From: Anthostomella pinea
Taxonomy: Eukaryota; Ascomycota; Sordariomycetes; Xylariales; Xylariaceae
Reading direction: 5' to 3'
Length of the DNA stretch: 64,000 bases
Assembly (NCBI GenBank): GCA_963556695.1
Contig: CAUWAG010000013.1
Span: 558,001 to 622,000, forward strand
The translations under genes were made by a program, and so were the position numbers. The notes beneath the pieces are model-generated. The model saw nothing but the letters and a program-made list of their open reading frames with translations. It did not search any database and was not told where the DNA came from. This document shows positions 36,106 to 46,564 of this stretch, one piece after another; position 1 is the first letter of the stretch; each line of letters begins with the position of its first letter.

Positions 36106-37158
36106 GCTGACACGAATGGAGGAGAGTCGGTGTCCGGTGACGATGTAGCGGGAGTAACCCGGCTGGGATGTGTCCTGCTTTGAGGAATGAACCAAGTAGA
36201 TTGTGTATACAGTGGGTATTTCTGCCAACGATAGTGATGAATTGGTGAGTAAACTGGTCCCAAGGTGATGCCGAAGATGCAAGCGAGTGGTGGAGGAGAT
36301 GGAGATGCAGAGGTCTGGCAGACCTGATCGACCTGCCCACATGTAGAAGGACAGCATACCTAACATATGGGAACACGAGCAGAAGGTGCCTACCTAAGGT
36401 AGGTAGGTACCGCTTGCCATCTGATGGTGCGGTAGAGGAAGTGCCGTCTGCTTCCCAGGTTTCAGAAACGGTCATTGCGAGAAGAAGAAGAAGGAGCGGT
36501 TATCAAACTCAAGTGTGAGTGTGAGCTAAGGCAAGAGATACCTACCTAGGTACATCAGGTAGAGCAATGCGTCAAAAGGGGAAGAAGGCACGTCCCGTGA
36601 GGGTAATTAGGTATGTATCAGTGTGTCCAAGATCCGTATCCGAGCCCCCAGTTCTCTCTTTCCTCCAACTTCATATTTTCCTTTCTTCATTGCCTTCATC
36701 TTAATGAGCATCAGCTAGTGCGATCGATCTTGGGGGTTCAAAGTGGACATGTTCTTAGCAATCTGCCGTGTATAAGCTTATATGTTGGAATTTTTCCAAC
36801 TATTCAACTGCGCACTAAGACCCAACACTTTTCACTTTGCCCACCTTTCATCTGGACGGATACATGCAGCCCGCCTGGTCACCGAGTCCTTGCCAATGCC
36901 ACTCGCAACTAACAGGAACGTACTGTCACATTGACAATACACAGCGGGCAGGAGAATGTGTAACTCGCTCACGGTGAAGATGATCACGCATATACCGAAT
37001 AGATTCGCAAGTTCGTAAAGATCATTACACATATATGTATCTATTGCGAGATGCTAGACTATAGGTACAGGGTTCAAGATGACAATGCCGTGCCATGAAG
37101 CCATGCGCGCCGCAAGTAGTGAATCAGGCATAGCTGTTCGCAGTGCCCATGTATTACA
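36106..37158. other. Intergenic region with TACCTAGGTA-type motifs
   Basis: No gene is supported. Palindromic TACCTAGGTA-like strings occur at about 36387-36411 and 36538-36562. Similar strings occur at 44434-44455 and around 13620. Their role is not known to me. Confidence 0.4.
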
Positions 37159-37878
37159 TTAGTTGGTGGCCTTGGTCTTCTTGCCCTTGTGGTGAGGCTC
37201 AGGGATGGGCCCACGGGCCTGGTTCTTGTTGCCAGCCTTCTTGCCCTTGTGGTGGGGCTCAGGGATAGGCTCGGGCTCACGGGCCTGGTTGGCGGCCTTG
37301 GTCTTCTTGCCCTTGTGGTGAGGCTCGGGCTCGGGGACAGGCTCAGGCTCACGGGCCTGGTTTGCGGCCTTGGTCTTCTTGCCCTTGTGGTGAGGCTCGG
37401 GCTCGGGGACAGGCTCAGGCTCACGGGCCTGGTTTGCGGCCTTGGTCTTCTTGCCCTTGTGGTGAGGCTCGGGCTCGGGGACAGGCTCAGGCTCACGGGC
37501 CTGGTTTGCGGCCTTGGTCTTCTTGCCCTTGTGGTGAGGCTCGGGCTCGGGGACAGGCTCAGGCTCACGGGCCTGGTTTGCGGCCTTGGTCTTCTTGCCC
37601 TTGTGGTGAGGCTCGGGCTCGGGAACAGGCTCAGGCTCACGGGCCTGGTTTGCGGCCTTGGTCTTCTTGCCCTTGTGGTGAGGCTCGGGCTCGGGGACAG
37701 GCTCAGGCTCACGGGCCTGGTTTGCGGCCTTGGTCTTCTTGCCCTTGTGGTGAGGCTCGGGCTCGGGAACAGGCTCAGGCTCACGGGCCTGGTTGGCGGC
37801 CTTGGTCTTCTTGCCCTTGTGGTGAGGCTCAGGGTCCCTCTTGTTGGTGGCCTTAGTCTTCTTGCCCTTGTGGTGAGG
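37159..37878. repeat. 72-bp coding minisatellite
   Basis: Seven tandem 72-bp units fill 37324-37827, flanked by shorter related units (37828-37878 and 37159-37323). Copies are almost identical at DNA level; the only recurrent difference I see is silent (GTC/GTT for the Val). Such homogeneity implies recent expansion or gene conversion. Confidence 0.95.
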
Positions 37879-38175
37879 CTAGATTCACTGGTCAGATTTA
37901 TATGAAGGCATGGCAGAGTATGGAGAAGCATACCTCGGGGCTTCTGTCTTGGACAGTCGCCGGCGCAGCTAGTGCTGGAACAGCAAAGGCGAGGAGAGAT
38001 CCCTAAGTTGGAAGTTGGGTCAGCCCATCATGGCCAGTTGTTTGTGTCTCGATCGTATGATGCTTACCACATGACGGCGGGTCAGGTCGCGGGCACCGCC
38101 AACATGGTAGCTGTGAACAGCTGATGAGGCAATCAGGCCAGAAACGACCAGTTGAACGATGGATGGGGCATGCAT
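37159..38175 (-). CDS. Secreted tandem-repeat protein; candidate RiPP precursor
   Basis: Three exons (minus): 38068-38175, 37934-38002 and 37159-37878, all phase 0; 298 residues. The N-terminus has two hydrophobic stretches: SIVQLVVSGLIASSAV (signal-peptide-like, residues 5-20) and GSLLAFAVPALAAPA (37-51). Exon 3 encodes eleven units beginning PHHKGKK. Units 2-8 are identical 24-residue repeats, PHHKGKKTKAANQAR followed by EPEPVPEPE; unit 1 is 17 residues with a KR dipeptide, and units 9-11 are shorter variants. There is no Tyr, Trp, Phe or Cys in the repeats. A signal plus near-perfect repeats with dibasic sites, next to a UstYa gene, matches fungal dikaritin RiPP precursors. Otherwise it could be a wall or metal-binding repeat protein. 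Antisense frames across it are artefacts of the repeat. Confidence 0.75.
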
Positions 38176-38320
38176 GTTGAAATGAGATTGGCTGGCCGGC
38201 AGTCAAGAGAAGGTAATATGAAACTTGAGGGTAGAGAGAAACGAAGGGAGTGCCAGACTGTGCGTGAAAGAGCGGATACAGAAGCCAAGAAGGTGAGCAC
38301 AATAGAGGGATATCGAGAGA

Positions 38321-38326
38321 TTTATA
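38321..38326 (-). promoter_or_regulatory. TATA box of the repeat-protein gene
   Basis: TATAAA on the minus strand (AGTCTATAAATCTC) lies 146 nt before the ATG at 38175, a suitable distance. A TATA box suits a regulated, strongly expressed gene. Confidence 0.55.
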
Positions 38327-39555
38327 GACTCCCTCTGTCCCTCCCGAGGTCTGAAGTTTTACGGCAGCACGAGCTCAAGAGCCTGGGCTGGGTCATCCTC
38401 CGGCGTCTGCCATGGTCCCCCATGGAGGCTGGGGAAAGAAGCGTCAAGTCGATTTGATCAGCATGTTTCGTCTCTTCGTCTCACGATGCGCCTAAAAGAA
38501 GCAGAAGGGGCTCATTGGACGAACAAACCCCAGGACTGGTCGGGGCACGGATATCTGAAGCTGGAGATCTACCTCTACGATCTCCGTTCAAGTCTGGGAC
38601 GAAGATGCGACTCTGGGACGCGCTGTCCGTCCAGGGTGTTTGGTGATTTTCGTGTTTGAGCTTGGCATTTCTGCTCCACGTTTGAGACACAGCCTTGGAC
38701 ACAGCTGTGCCGCGTGCGACCCAAAATGCTGGACTGTAACCTTTTCAACTTCAAGCGGGTATCAGGGCTTGAGAACACATCAACTCACCATGTCGGCAAT
38801 GATATGTTGGATGTAGCACGAGATACGGCTTTCATCTCACCATGCTCACCTTTTCACCTTTCGGGTCTTGTAGGAATGAATCGATGCCAGCTGGCGCGAA
38901 CCCTGCGAGCTGCAGCTTCAGCCACAATGAATTCTCGCGATTTTCGACATCTTCCCCTTTGGTAGACTTCTCTGGGCATCGTCAGCTCAGCTCAATTCGA
39001 GTTGACTGACTGCCGGCCGTTCTGCCACCGGGCGAGACCAGCAGTGGGTGCTCTGTGCGTTTCAAGCCCTGGTGCGGAGTGAAAACCCCAGGAAACAGAC
39101 CCCTGCGCGACTCGCTACGAGAGGTCCGAAAGAGGAGATGCGCCCCTGGCCCTGCACGTTTCAACTTGCCATTTGGCCAACTTTGGCGCCCAGCATGATA
39201 CATCGCGTAAGCGTTTGAGAGGTCAATGCCACAACTCTCACGATAGCCCATGGCTCATATTCCCCGTTGATGGGGTTTCGCTGCACGCACGGGAGATCAT
39301 TCTCATGATAGCCCCCTGAGGTGCAGGTCTAACCGATATGGGTGTCCGTGATGCGACGGCCCTCTGACATCAGACGAGAGAGCAGTCCGCGAAAGTTAGA
39401 ATGGTAAGGGAATGTTTCTTCTCGTTCGTGTTGCTTTACTTTCTTTCTTCCTTCACATTCTCGTCTGGCGATCCTGTCCTTGGCTGGTCCGAACACCATC
39501 TTCTTCCTCTTCTTGCACCAGGCGTGCCTTGTTTTGCTGTTTTTTTCTGCTCGCA
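38327..39555. promoter_or_regulatory. Shared upstream region of repeat protein and UstYa gene
   Basis: 1.2 kb between divergently transcribed genes. Just before the UstYa start lies a long T/C-rich tract (39410-39550), typical of fungal promoters and 5' UTRs. An in-frame ATG at 39412 exists but would add a non-family leader. Confidence 0.45.
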
Positions 39556-40464
39556 ATGGCGAAGTCATACAACTCGGTTGCTCTTGACGAGGAACCTTTC
39601 TTGCCCCAAGAGGACGGCCTCGGGGAGAAGTACTCATGGAAGATTGCGAAAGACACCATACCGGAGAGGATACAGAAATGGAGTCCGCATTGGATGTGGT
39701 TGGGCCACGCAGTCCTTTTATCCACATCTTTGACTCTATTCGCTCTGTCCTTCTGTGCGAATACAGCGAAGATGTCTGACTCGGCCTATACTCAACGGTA
39801 CTCGGCGTGGTGTATGTCCACCCCCAAAAGACGAGGAGACGCAGCTGCTGACATGGACAACAGCACCTGCTGCTAGTGCAGTCAAGTACGAGACACAGCA
39901 TTTCGACCTTCCTGCTGTGGCCGAAGGACCTTTCATGGGCAAAGGGGACGACGTGGATGCAAAATGGGACTATATATCAGACAGTATGTCCATAGTCGCG
40001 CATCGAACACTGCAGGATAGGTACTGACCAAGAGCTTAGTCGGTGACACGATGATCTCGCGCGAGGAGATGCTCAACCTGGGCCTGAACCCCGACATATC
40101 ACTCGCGATCACGGACCCCGAGGGCAAGCCGGGATACCGAGTCGCCGTCGAGGTCTTCCATCAGCTTCACTGCCTCAATTTACTCCGCCAAAACCTCTAC
40201 AAAGACTACTATGCGCCCATGGGAGGCGACACGGCGGCGCCGCACCATGACCTGGAAGGCCATCTGGACCATTGCATTGAAGCGTTGCGGCAGTTCGTGA
40301 TGTGCCAGGGCGACGTCGGCGTCTTCAGCTTCAACTACCCGTTCGGTGACGGAGACCCTTGGCCCGACTACAGCACGCCGCACACATGCAGGAACTTTGA
40401 GAGCATTCGCCAGTGGGCTGTTGATCATACTATCCCTCAAGCGCCGGGTGAGCCTGAGCATTGA
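39556..40464 (+). CDS. UstYa-family (DUF3328) oxidase
   Basis: Three exons, 39556-39811, 39864-39983 and 40040-40464, phase-consistent, give 266 residues. It has a short cytosolic N-terminus, one membrane helix (about 46-67, HWMWLGHAVLLSTSLTLFAL), then the DUF3328 domain. The two diagnostic HxxHC motifs are present: HQLHC (166-170) and HLDHC (199-203), the latter within HLDHCIEALRQFVMC. UstYa proteins are membrane-anchored oxidases that cyclise or otherwise oxidise peptides in the ustiloxin, phomopsin, asperipin and victorin pathways; others act outside RiPP clusters. The neighbour on the other strand is a repeat-containing secreted protein. Introns are 52 and 56 nt. I see no second UstYa, tyrosinase, P450 or methyltransferase nearby. 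Confidence 0.92.
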
Positions 40465-41934
40465 TGTGGTACCAGACAACAAATACCCGAATTTTGGAAT
40501 GCAAGTCGAATAGTAGACGGCCTGTCCACCGCATATGGTGTGCTGGAGAGCAAGTTCCGGGGAATCCGAGGGCGCGGTTCGGATGCATGCACGACACCAG
40601 TGCACTACTCATTACCAATGTTTTAGTTAGAGACCCGGCTCTAGTCTCACGTCAGCAGGAGGTGGAAGGGTTCCAATTGTTCATGATACCAGTGGGAGGG
40701 CGAAAGAGCTGTAGCCACCAATCGAGCAATGACAGCATTGTAATTGAGCTGGAGAATATGCTGGTTGTGCAAGCTCTTGCCACACTGCATTAATAATAAG
40801 GGAAGTTGACTGACGCCCGGGCGATGCGACCCGACCTCGCAGCCCTCGGTGATACGGCGTCGGTGATACATAACGGCAGGTACGCGATGCTGCAGACCTG
40901 CAGGGGCGTTCGATACGAATACGAAAGAAGCCTGTCAGGGGCGGGCAGGGGCGGGAGAAAAAGAGGGGCAGCTCTTTATCAGATCGAGGGGAGCGACGTG
41001 CCGATTCGCGGGTTCGTACCCGGGAAGCGCATGTCATCAGTCATCAGCCAACCAGGCCCAACCTTTGACTCCTTTACCGCCACTTTGAACCTCGAAGTAT
41101 CCCACCACTGACCAGATCGTCCCACTGTCCTGGTGAGCACGCGAGGGAAGTCTAAGACGCTCGGGAACTCCAATCTCCAGGTGGTGCCATTCTGGGTGGG
41201 CGAATCACGCTGCGTCGTCTCATTGTCGGGATTGTGTGCAGGAACGCAGATTGCCCCCTATTGTTGCCATATTCGGCGGCCGTTGCCATCCTGACTGCAC
41301 CTGAATGGGTCGATGGCAGATGCGGCGAACTGCATGTGTCCAGGGCTCGGGCTCGGCAGGTACTCCTAGTAGCACCAGGAATAAAAGCTGTGTCACTCCC
41401 TCCTCGGTCGATGCGAGATTCGAGATGGGTTTTTGTTTCTTTACCGTCAATTGTCAATTGCCACTGTCCAACCGTTACCGATTAAGCACGCAGTAGCTCG
41501 AGTTCAATTTTTAGTGTCTACGGGCGTTAGATCTTCCATTGGGCCACGTCGAAGCGTGTTTGACTTTTCAGGGTCCCACCTCCCACCCGTAGCCCTGCAC
41601 AGCGGCACCGATTGACCCTCTTAACGCCGAAGCCGGACAGGGACAGCTGGAACTCAATCTGGTCGCGCCCGCCCAAAAACCGCGAAATTGCATTCACCAC
41701 AAATTTCCCACTCTAGCCATTCTGCCATTGCAACTCACCGACCCATTTTGCCATTACCTACCCAGGTTTCACACTCCTTTTTTTCTGTCCTGTCTTGTCT
41801 TTTCCAACTTGGACTCTCATTCTCGTTCTGGCCTGTCTTCAATCTTCAAGCGTTTGCGCGTCCGCTCTCTTCGCATCGCATCGCATCGCATCGCATCGAC
41901 CCGCATCGCATCGACCCGCCTCGCCTCGCCCAAC
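40465..41934. other. Intergenic region upstream of ERG3
   Basis: 1.5 kb; no gene supported. The 3' part is the ERG3 promoter and 5' UTR with a pyrimidine-rich stretch (41700-41860). Confidence 0.45.
41871..41930. repeat. gcatc pentanucleotide repeat in ERG3 5' UTR
   Basis: About ten imperfect copies of tcgca/tcgcc end five bases before the ERG3 start codon, so they lie in the transcribed leader. Confidence 0.8.
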
Positions 41935-43022
41935 ATGGACGTTATCCTCGAACTCACCGACACTTTCGTAGCCGACTATGTTTACGCCTGGGCCCTGCCC
42001 GCGCGGCAAGCTCCCCCCCAGTACACCAACATGACCACAACAGACCAGACTTTCTCGTCATGGCAGTACAAGCCCACCTCGGCATACATCCAGGTTGAGC
42101 CCAGTCAATACGCCTACATGAGCGCGTGGAACCGGGACAACATCGTCCGCCAGACTATAACCTTGTTCTCGATAACCTGGTAGGCACTGGCCCGTGGCAC
42201 CAATTGCACCTCTCCTACTGACAGTCTTGGCCCAGGATCTTTGGTTTTCTGCTCTACTTCGTCTTCGCCTCGCTATCTTACGCTTTCATTTTCGACAAGA
42301 ATACCAAGACACATCCCAAGTACCTGAAGAACCAGATTTCCATGGAGATCAGGCAGGCCAATGCTGCCTTCCCCGGCATTGCCGCCCTCACCACGCCCTT
42401 CTGGCTTCTCGAAATCCATGGCTACACGAAGCTCTACGACACGCCCGCCCAGGGGCCCGGCATGTGGTACGAATTCTTTCAGTTCCCGCTCTTCCTGGTC
42501 TTCACCGACGCCCTGATCTATTTGATCCACCGCGGCCTGCACCACCCCAAGATCTACAAGCATTTACACAAGCCTCACCACAAATGGATCATGCCGACGC
42601 CGTTCGCCTCGCACGCTTTCCACCCGGTGGACGGGTTCGCTCAGTCGATTCCCTACCACATGTTCCCACTGATCTTCCCGCTCAACAAGTACACGTCGGT
42701 GGGCCTGTTCATCTTCGTCAACTTCTGGACCATCATGATCCACGATGGCGAGTACGTGGCTAACAGCCCTGTCATCAACGGTGCCGCCTGCCACACCATG
42801 CACCATCTGTACTTCAACTACAACTATGGCCAGTACACGACCCTGTGGGACCGTCTTGGGAACAGCTACCGCAAGCCCGACGACGACCTGTTCGAGAAGG
42901 AGAAGAAGATGAGCGAGGCCCAGTGGAAGCATCAGGTGGAGGAAGCGGAGGAGATGGTCAAGCTGGTCGAGGGTGAGGACGAACGGAGCTACGACCCGGT
43001 CGACGCCAAGAAGAACGACTAG
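41935..43022 (+). CDS. ERG3: C-5 sterol desaturase Erg3
   Basis: Two exons, 41935-42179 and 42236-43022, with a 56-nt intron (GTAGGC...GCCCAG), give 343 residues. Erg3 is the ER di-iron desaturase that introduces the C5(6) double bond in ergosterol synthesis. The three histidine boxes are present: HRGLHH (about 180-185), HKPHH (193-197) and HTMHH (268-272), in the correct context [19 protein letters not shown] and [20 protein letters not shown]. The N-terminus [19 protein letters not shown] resembles yeast Erg3. The C-terminus is a charged helix. It is downstream of the UstYa gene but is an ordinary housekeeping gene, probably unrelated to it. Confidence 0.95.
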
Positions 43023-44472
43023 AAAGTATCTTGTGGATTGCCAGCCTCGCTTCACAGCAGTGCTGTCAAATGATGACGAATAACCAGCAAATCAATATCA
43101 GAAATAGAGTCGGAAGACTCTGGAAGTCAAACGACACATATTGGGCAATCTGTACATACGGAGAGGAGTCGCTGCTCGCGCCTCAGAATTTTCGAAGCGC
43201 GCGAGGGCAAGGCGTTTGGGGATGGGTCGTCTCTTCTATCGTTGGCCGATATTTTGGGCCTCGTAGACGATTGCACCAGAGGCAATTCCTGTCGCTACCT
43301 CGATGAAAAAAAAAGGGATTTTAGACTACAGCTATAATGACTTAGAATAAACTAACTTATAATACTATTCACCATGACAAGACACGACTCGGTTCTCGTC
43401 AAGTGAGACTGTTGGTTAGTCGTTGAACACGGCATGGAAAGGGGGGCGCTTATGTTGCTTACGGACTGACGAGGGCACAACAGTAATCTGTGCAACGCGC
43501 CGCGTAGCACATGCCGGTGCCCCTATCACACAAGACCATCCCACCGCTTGAGAGGCTTCACCCAGACCAGCGAGTATACGCCCGCTCGCCCCCTTTGATG
43601 TTACTCTTAAAAGTCCCTCTCGACGGCAGGTTCTACTAATGTTCAAGATTCGTACAACAGCTACCTGGTTCTGTCGGTCTGCTATGAAGGGGAAACGGGC
43701 CGACGGGCGATGTCGACGAAAAGCACTCTAGGCCGAGCGTAGGCAGGCAAGTCGCGACGGTGTCTCGAGTAGGAAACGTCGCACGCAGGGCAGCAGTCAA
43801 TAGCTTCACGCACGACATGTTGTCTCGGTAGCTAATACTACTCGGGATATGTTACGATCTCTACCCTGAGCGGTATATCTTTTGGGATGAGGCGGAAGAA
43901 CTTGTATCAACTGGGTGGGGAATAGGAGGAAAACAGATAAAATGTCTTTAAGGGCATGGAGATGGTTCACTTCACGTGCACGTCGGTTGGTCACAGCCAG
44001 AGAAGGAGAGTACAGCTAGTTGGTGAAGTGTCATCTCGTAACATTCAAATGTGGTATAAAATGTTCTGGGGTATGTGAGAGTTGCGCAATGCAATCGTCA
44101 ACCATGATTGGCTTCGCTTACAACGACCTTTATTAGAAAACTTTGATACATAAGAAGTTTATATCAAAAGTATATATTTTAAAAAGTGGATATTAGCTCC
44201 TTAACAGGTAAATACAACATGGAATAAAAAATAAGAGGGATGTCAATTCTGCTAAGCGAATTTTGGCAAGGAGAATACTCTCAGCTGTGATGCAATCATA
44301 CTAACCGAGTGTGGTAGATGAGATACTTCTCTCACCTGAAGTGCATCGCGCTGTTAGTTCGCTTCTTTACCTTTCTTTCGTCCGGATCAGACCACATAGG
44401 TAGATCCCTATCGCTCATGAGGACTGTCATGTCAGTTAGGTAGGTACCCGCTGCCCTTACCTATCCCGCGCT
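43023..44472. other. Intergenic region
   Basis: 1.45 kb; no supported gene. There is an A/T-rich patch at about 44120-44240. Confidence 0.4.
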
Positions 44473-44712
44473 TTACTCGGTGCTCATTGACCCCGTGCGT
44501 CTGGTGCCACAGCAGCACTCGCTGTAGGCGAGGTCACACGTCTTACAAACACTCGCGGAGCCAGAGACTCTGTGATTGACCATGTTGGCGGAGATTGGGG
44601 CGGTACGCCGGGTACCGCAGCAGCAATCGGCGTAAGGCTGACTGCAAGTTTTGCAGGTGTCGCTCGAGCCGGGCACCTTGAAGTTGGTGTGGGTGTGGTT
44701 GGTGAGACACAT
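44473..44712 (-). CDS. Small Cys-rich protein with duplicated CCC motif
   Basis: 79 residues, one exon as modelled. It is two copies of one module: NH...VPGSSDTCKTCSQPYADCCCGTRRT and NHRVSGSASVCKTCDLAYSECCCGTRRT. Each has CxxC followed six residues later by CCCGTRRT, so ten cysteines fall in two equal sets. There is no signal peptide, so it is probably intracellular; metal or zinc binding is a reasonable inference. A 5' intron is possible: a donor GTAAGC near 44785 and acceptor CCCAG near 44735 would add an in-frame start at about 44808 (MQDQKLSIRHSGNQAT). The family is unknown to me. It is preceded by a TATA box. Confidence 0.65.
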   Translation of the reverse strand: MCLTNHTHTNFKVPGSSDTCKTCSQPYADCCCGTRRTAPISANMVNHRVSGSASVCKTCDLAYSECCCGTRRTGSMSTE

Positions 44713-44850
44713 CGTTGCTTGGTTGCCTGAGTGCCTGGGTTCGGTGGTTTTGTGTGTGTGTTGGTAGTTGGTTGGTAGTGCTTACCTTATTGAGAGCTTC
44801 TGATCCTGCATATGCTCTCAGGTGTGTATTGTGAGGTGTTGTGGTGGGTG

Positions 44851-44876
44851 GAGAGATGAGATGAGATGAGATGACT
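44851..44876. repeat. gatga microsatellite
   Basis: A short run of gagat/gatga pentamers lies in the promoter of the small Cys-rich gene. Confidence 0.6.
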
Positions 44877-44895
44877 GAGCCTACCTAGAGGGGCG

Positions 44896-44902
44896 TTTTA
44901 TA
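44896..44902 (-). promoter_or_regulatory. TATA box of the small Cys-rich gene
   Basis: TATAAAA on the minus strand lies 184 nt before the ATG at 44712, or about 90 nt before the alternative start. A TATA box suits a regulated, strongly expressed gene. Confidence 0.5.
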
Positions 44903-46564
44903 ATGAAAGTCATGATTGAGCATTGTGTTAAGCTTAGGAACACAACGTCCTTGTTAAAGCGCCATCACACAAAGCACTCGTGTCGTGAGAGCCACGTGAA
45001 TGGTATTGCACACAACACAATGTCTGTGTGAAGGTCCATCGCTCAGGATACTGGAGTCCAAGCAAAGACCGCATGAAAGGGAGTGTATGTTGCAGCCCGC
45101 CAGCGCTTCGAAGAGAAAGGAAGTGAAGGTGAGGACAAAGAACAGCGGATGAACAGAGGAGCACTACTGTAGCGGGCCGTATGCGTGACTCGGAACATCT
45201 GTGTGCGAGGGAGTTCATGTACACAAGGTGAACAGCGAAAATGGGAAGTGTAGACACGCCGAGAGGGCCAAAGTAGTAGTCCTCAGTGGTGCCTCGTCAG
45301 AGAGAAGAATGCATCGTCAGTGCTCTGGTGAGATTCGGCCTGCGGGTCGCTGCATTTCGGTTGGATCTTTGATTTGAGTATTTCGTTCCTGAGATCATCT
45401 TGCTCGGTCCTGCTCTTTGAAAAGAAATATTGATCGAAGACTCCTCTAGCTAGGCCGCGTGCTGTGTTGGTGGAATGTCTCGTAAGCGCACGACTATCCC
45501 GTGGTCTTGTCGTTATCCGCGAGAGTGGCCCTAACGCCTGACAACCGGCTGCTGCTGTGGTGAAGGACGAAAGCTTGAGCACGGTGTGAGGTCGTCCATT
45601 AGATCACTTGCTCGTTCTATGCAGGCTGACTTGGTGCTTCCACTACCCATCCCAACACCTTAGCCGGGCGATGAGCAGGTGTGTACTGGTGATGAGGCCA
45701 TCGTGAAGTTCGTTCATGGGGGCCTTGTCTGGGTTGACCTTCCAGGACGAGAAGGTATGTGCTTGGCAATTCGATGGCGCTCCAGTAACTTCACCACGGG
45801 ACAACGGCCAGACGAGCTCTTCAACACTTGATCGCACTCACATTCGATGACTACCACCGGAGACCTCTGTAAAGTTCATTCGGGTGCCGCAGCGGGTCTG
45901 TATAATACGGAATCGCTGGCTTAGTAGAACTTCTCCGCCAGTGATTTAGAACAAGCTGTACTGCACCATGTTATCGGCTTCGCGTAGAGTGTTGCTTGGC
46001 CAGCCTTCCCTCGCGATTGTATACTGTACCATCAGCTCCACGACCGTCCTTAGCGGTCAATATCCTCCATGATAATTGTCGAAGGGGGTTTGGCGTGTCC
46101 AAAGTCACTAGGCCCCGCCGCCATGAAACATCGTGTGAGAGCAGTATATGTTGATTGACTTATTCGATAACACCGGGTATCAAGATGTGATGTATCGGAA
46201 ACAAACCCCGTCTGCATGCTACTCGTAGTTCCGCTTGCTCCTGGGGATTGAAAAAGACCAACGGCACTCACTCCTTCCGCCAAATCAGACCGGAGTCCAA
46301 GCCATGTGATGAACCCACCAACGCCGTAACCAAGACACGGAAAGGAGAGCGCGATGTCTATCGCAGAAATAGGTATATGGGGGAAGTCGCCCCGACATCC
46401 TCTGTCCATCCCAGGCTTACGCAACCCGCCAAACTTATGTATGTCCAGGTGCGGCCCGTCGGTGCTCTCGGGTACCTCCATCAAAATCGCAACGCTTTCC
46501 CAGATCCCATTATGCCCACGCCCCCTTTCAGTTCTCTATACTCCTTTCTCCTATCCCTCCACGC
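44903..46564. other. Intergenic region
   Basis: 1.7 kb. Two minus-strand frames (45283-45582 and 46050-46484) are open but unsupported (see rejected items). Confidence 0.4.

Noticed and set aside
37159..37878. Regularly spaced repeats resembling a CRISPR array
   Set aside because: The units are contiguous coding repeats with no variable spacers, in a eukaryotic gene.
37189..37905. 238-residue open frame on the plus strand with Leu/Gly-rich repeats (and a 285-residue frame on the minus strand in another phase)
   Set aside because: Shadows of the 72-bp repeat: because the unit length is a multiple of three, several frames stay open. The sense frame with leader exons and sound splices is the minus-strand His/Lys/Glu/Pro one.
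39412..39555. In-frame upstream ATG extending the UstYa protein by 48 residues
   Set aside because: The extension lies in a T/C-rich leader and adds a second hydrophobic region not typical of the family; the ATG at 39556 gives the normal layout.
41935..43022. ERG3 as a tailoring oxidase of the candidate RiPP cluster
   Set aside because: It matches housekeeping C-5 sterol desaturase along its whole length, including N-terminus and all histidine boxes.
45283..45582. 99-residue minus-strand frame with a mitochondrial-like N-terminus
   Set aside because: It begins at GTG rather than ATG and has no recognisable homology.
46050..46484. 144-residue minus-strand frame
   Set aside because: No family resemblance, no promoter or splice logic; it looks like a chance frame.
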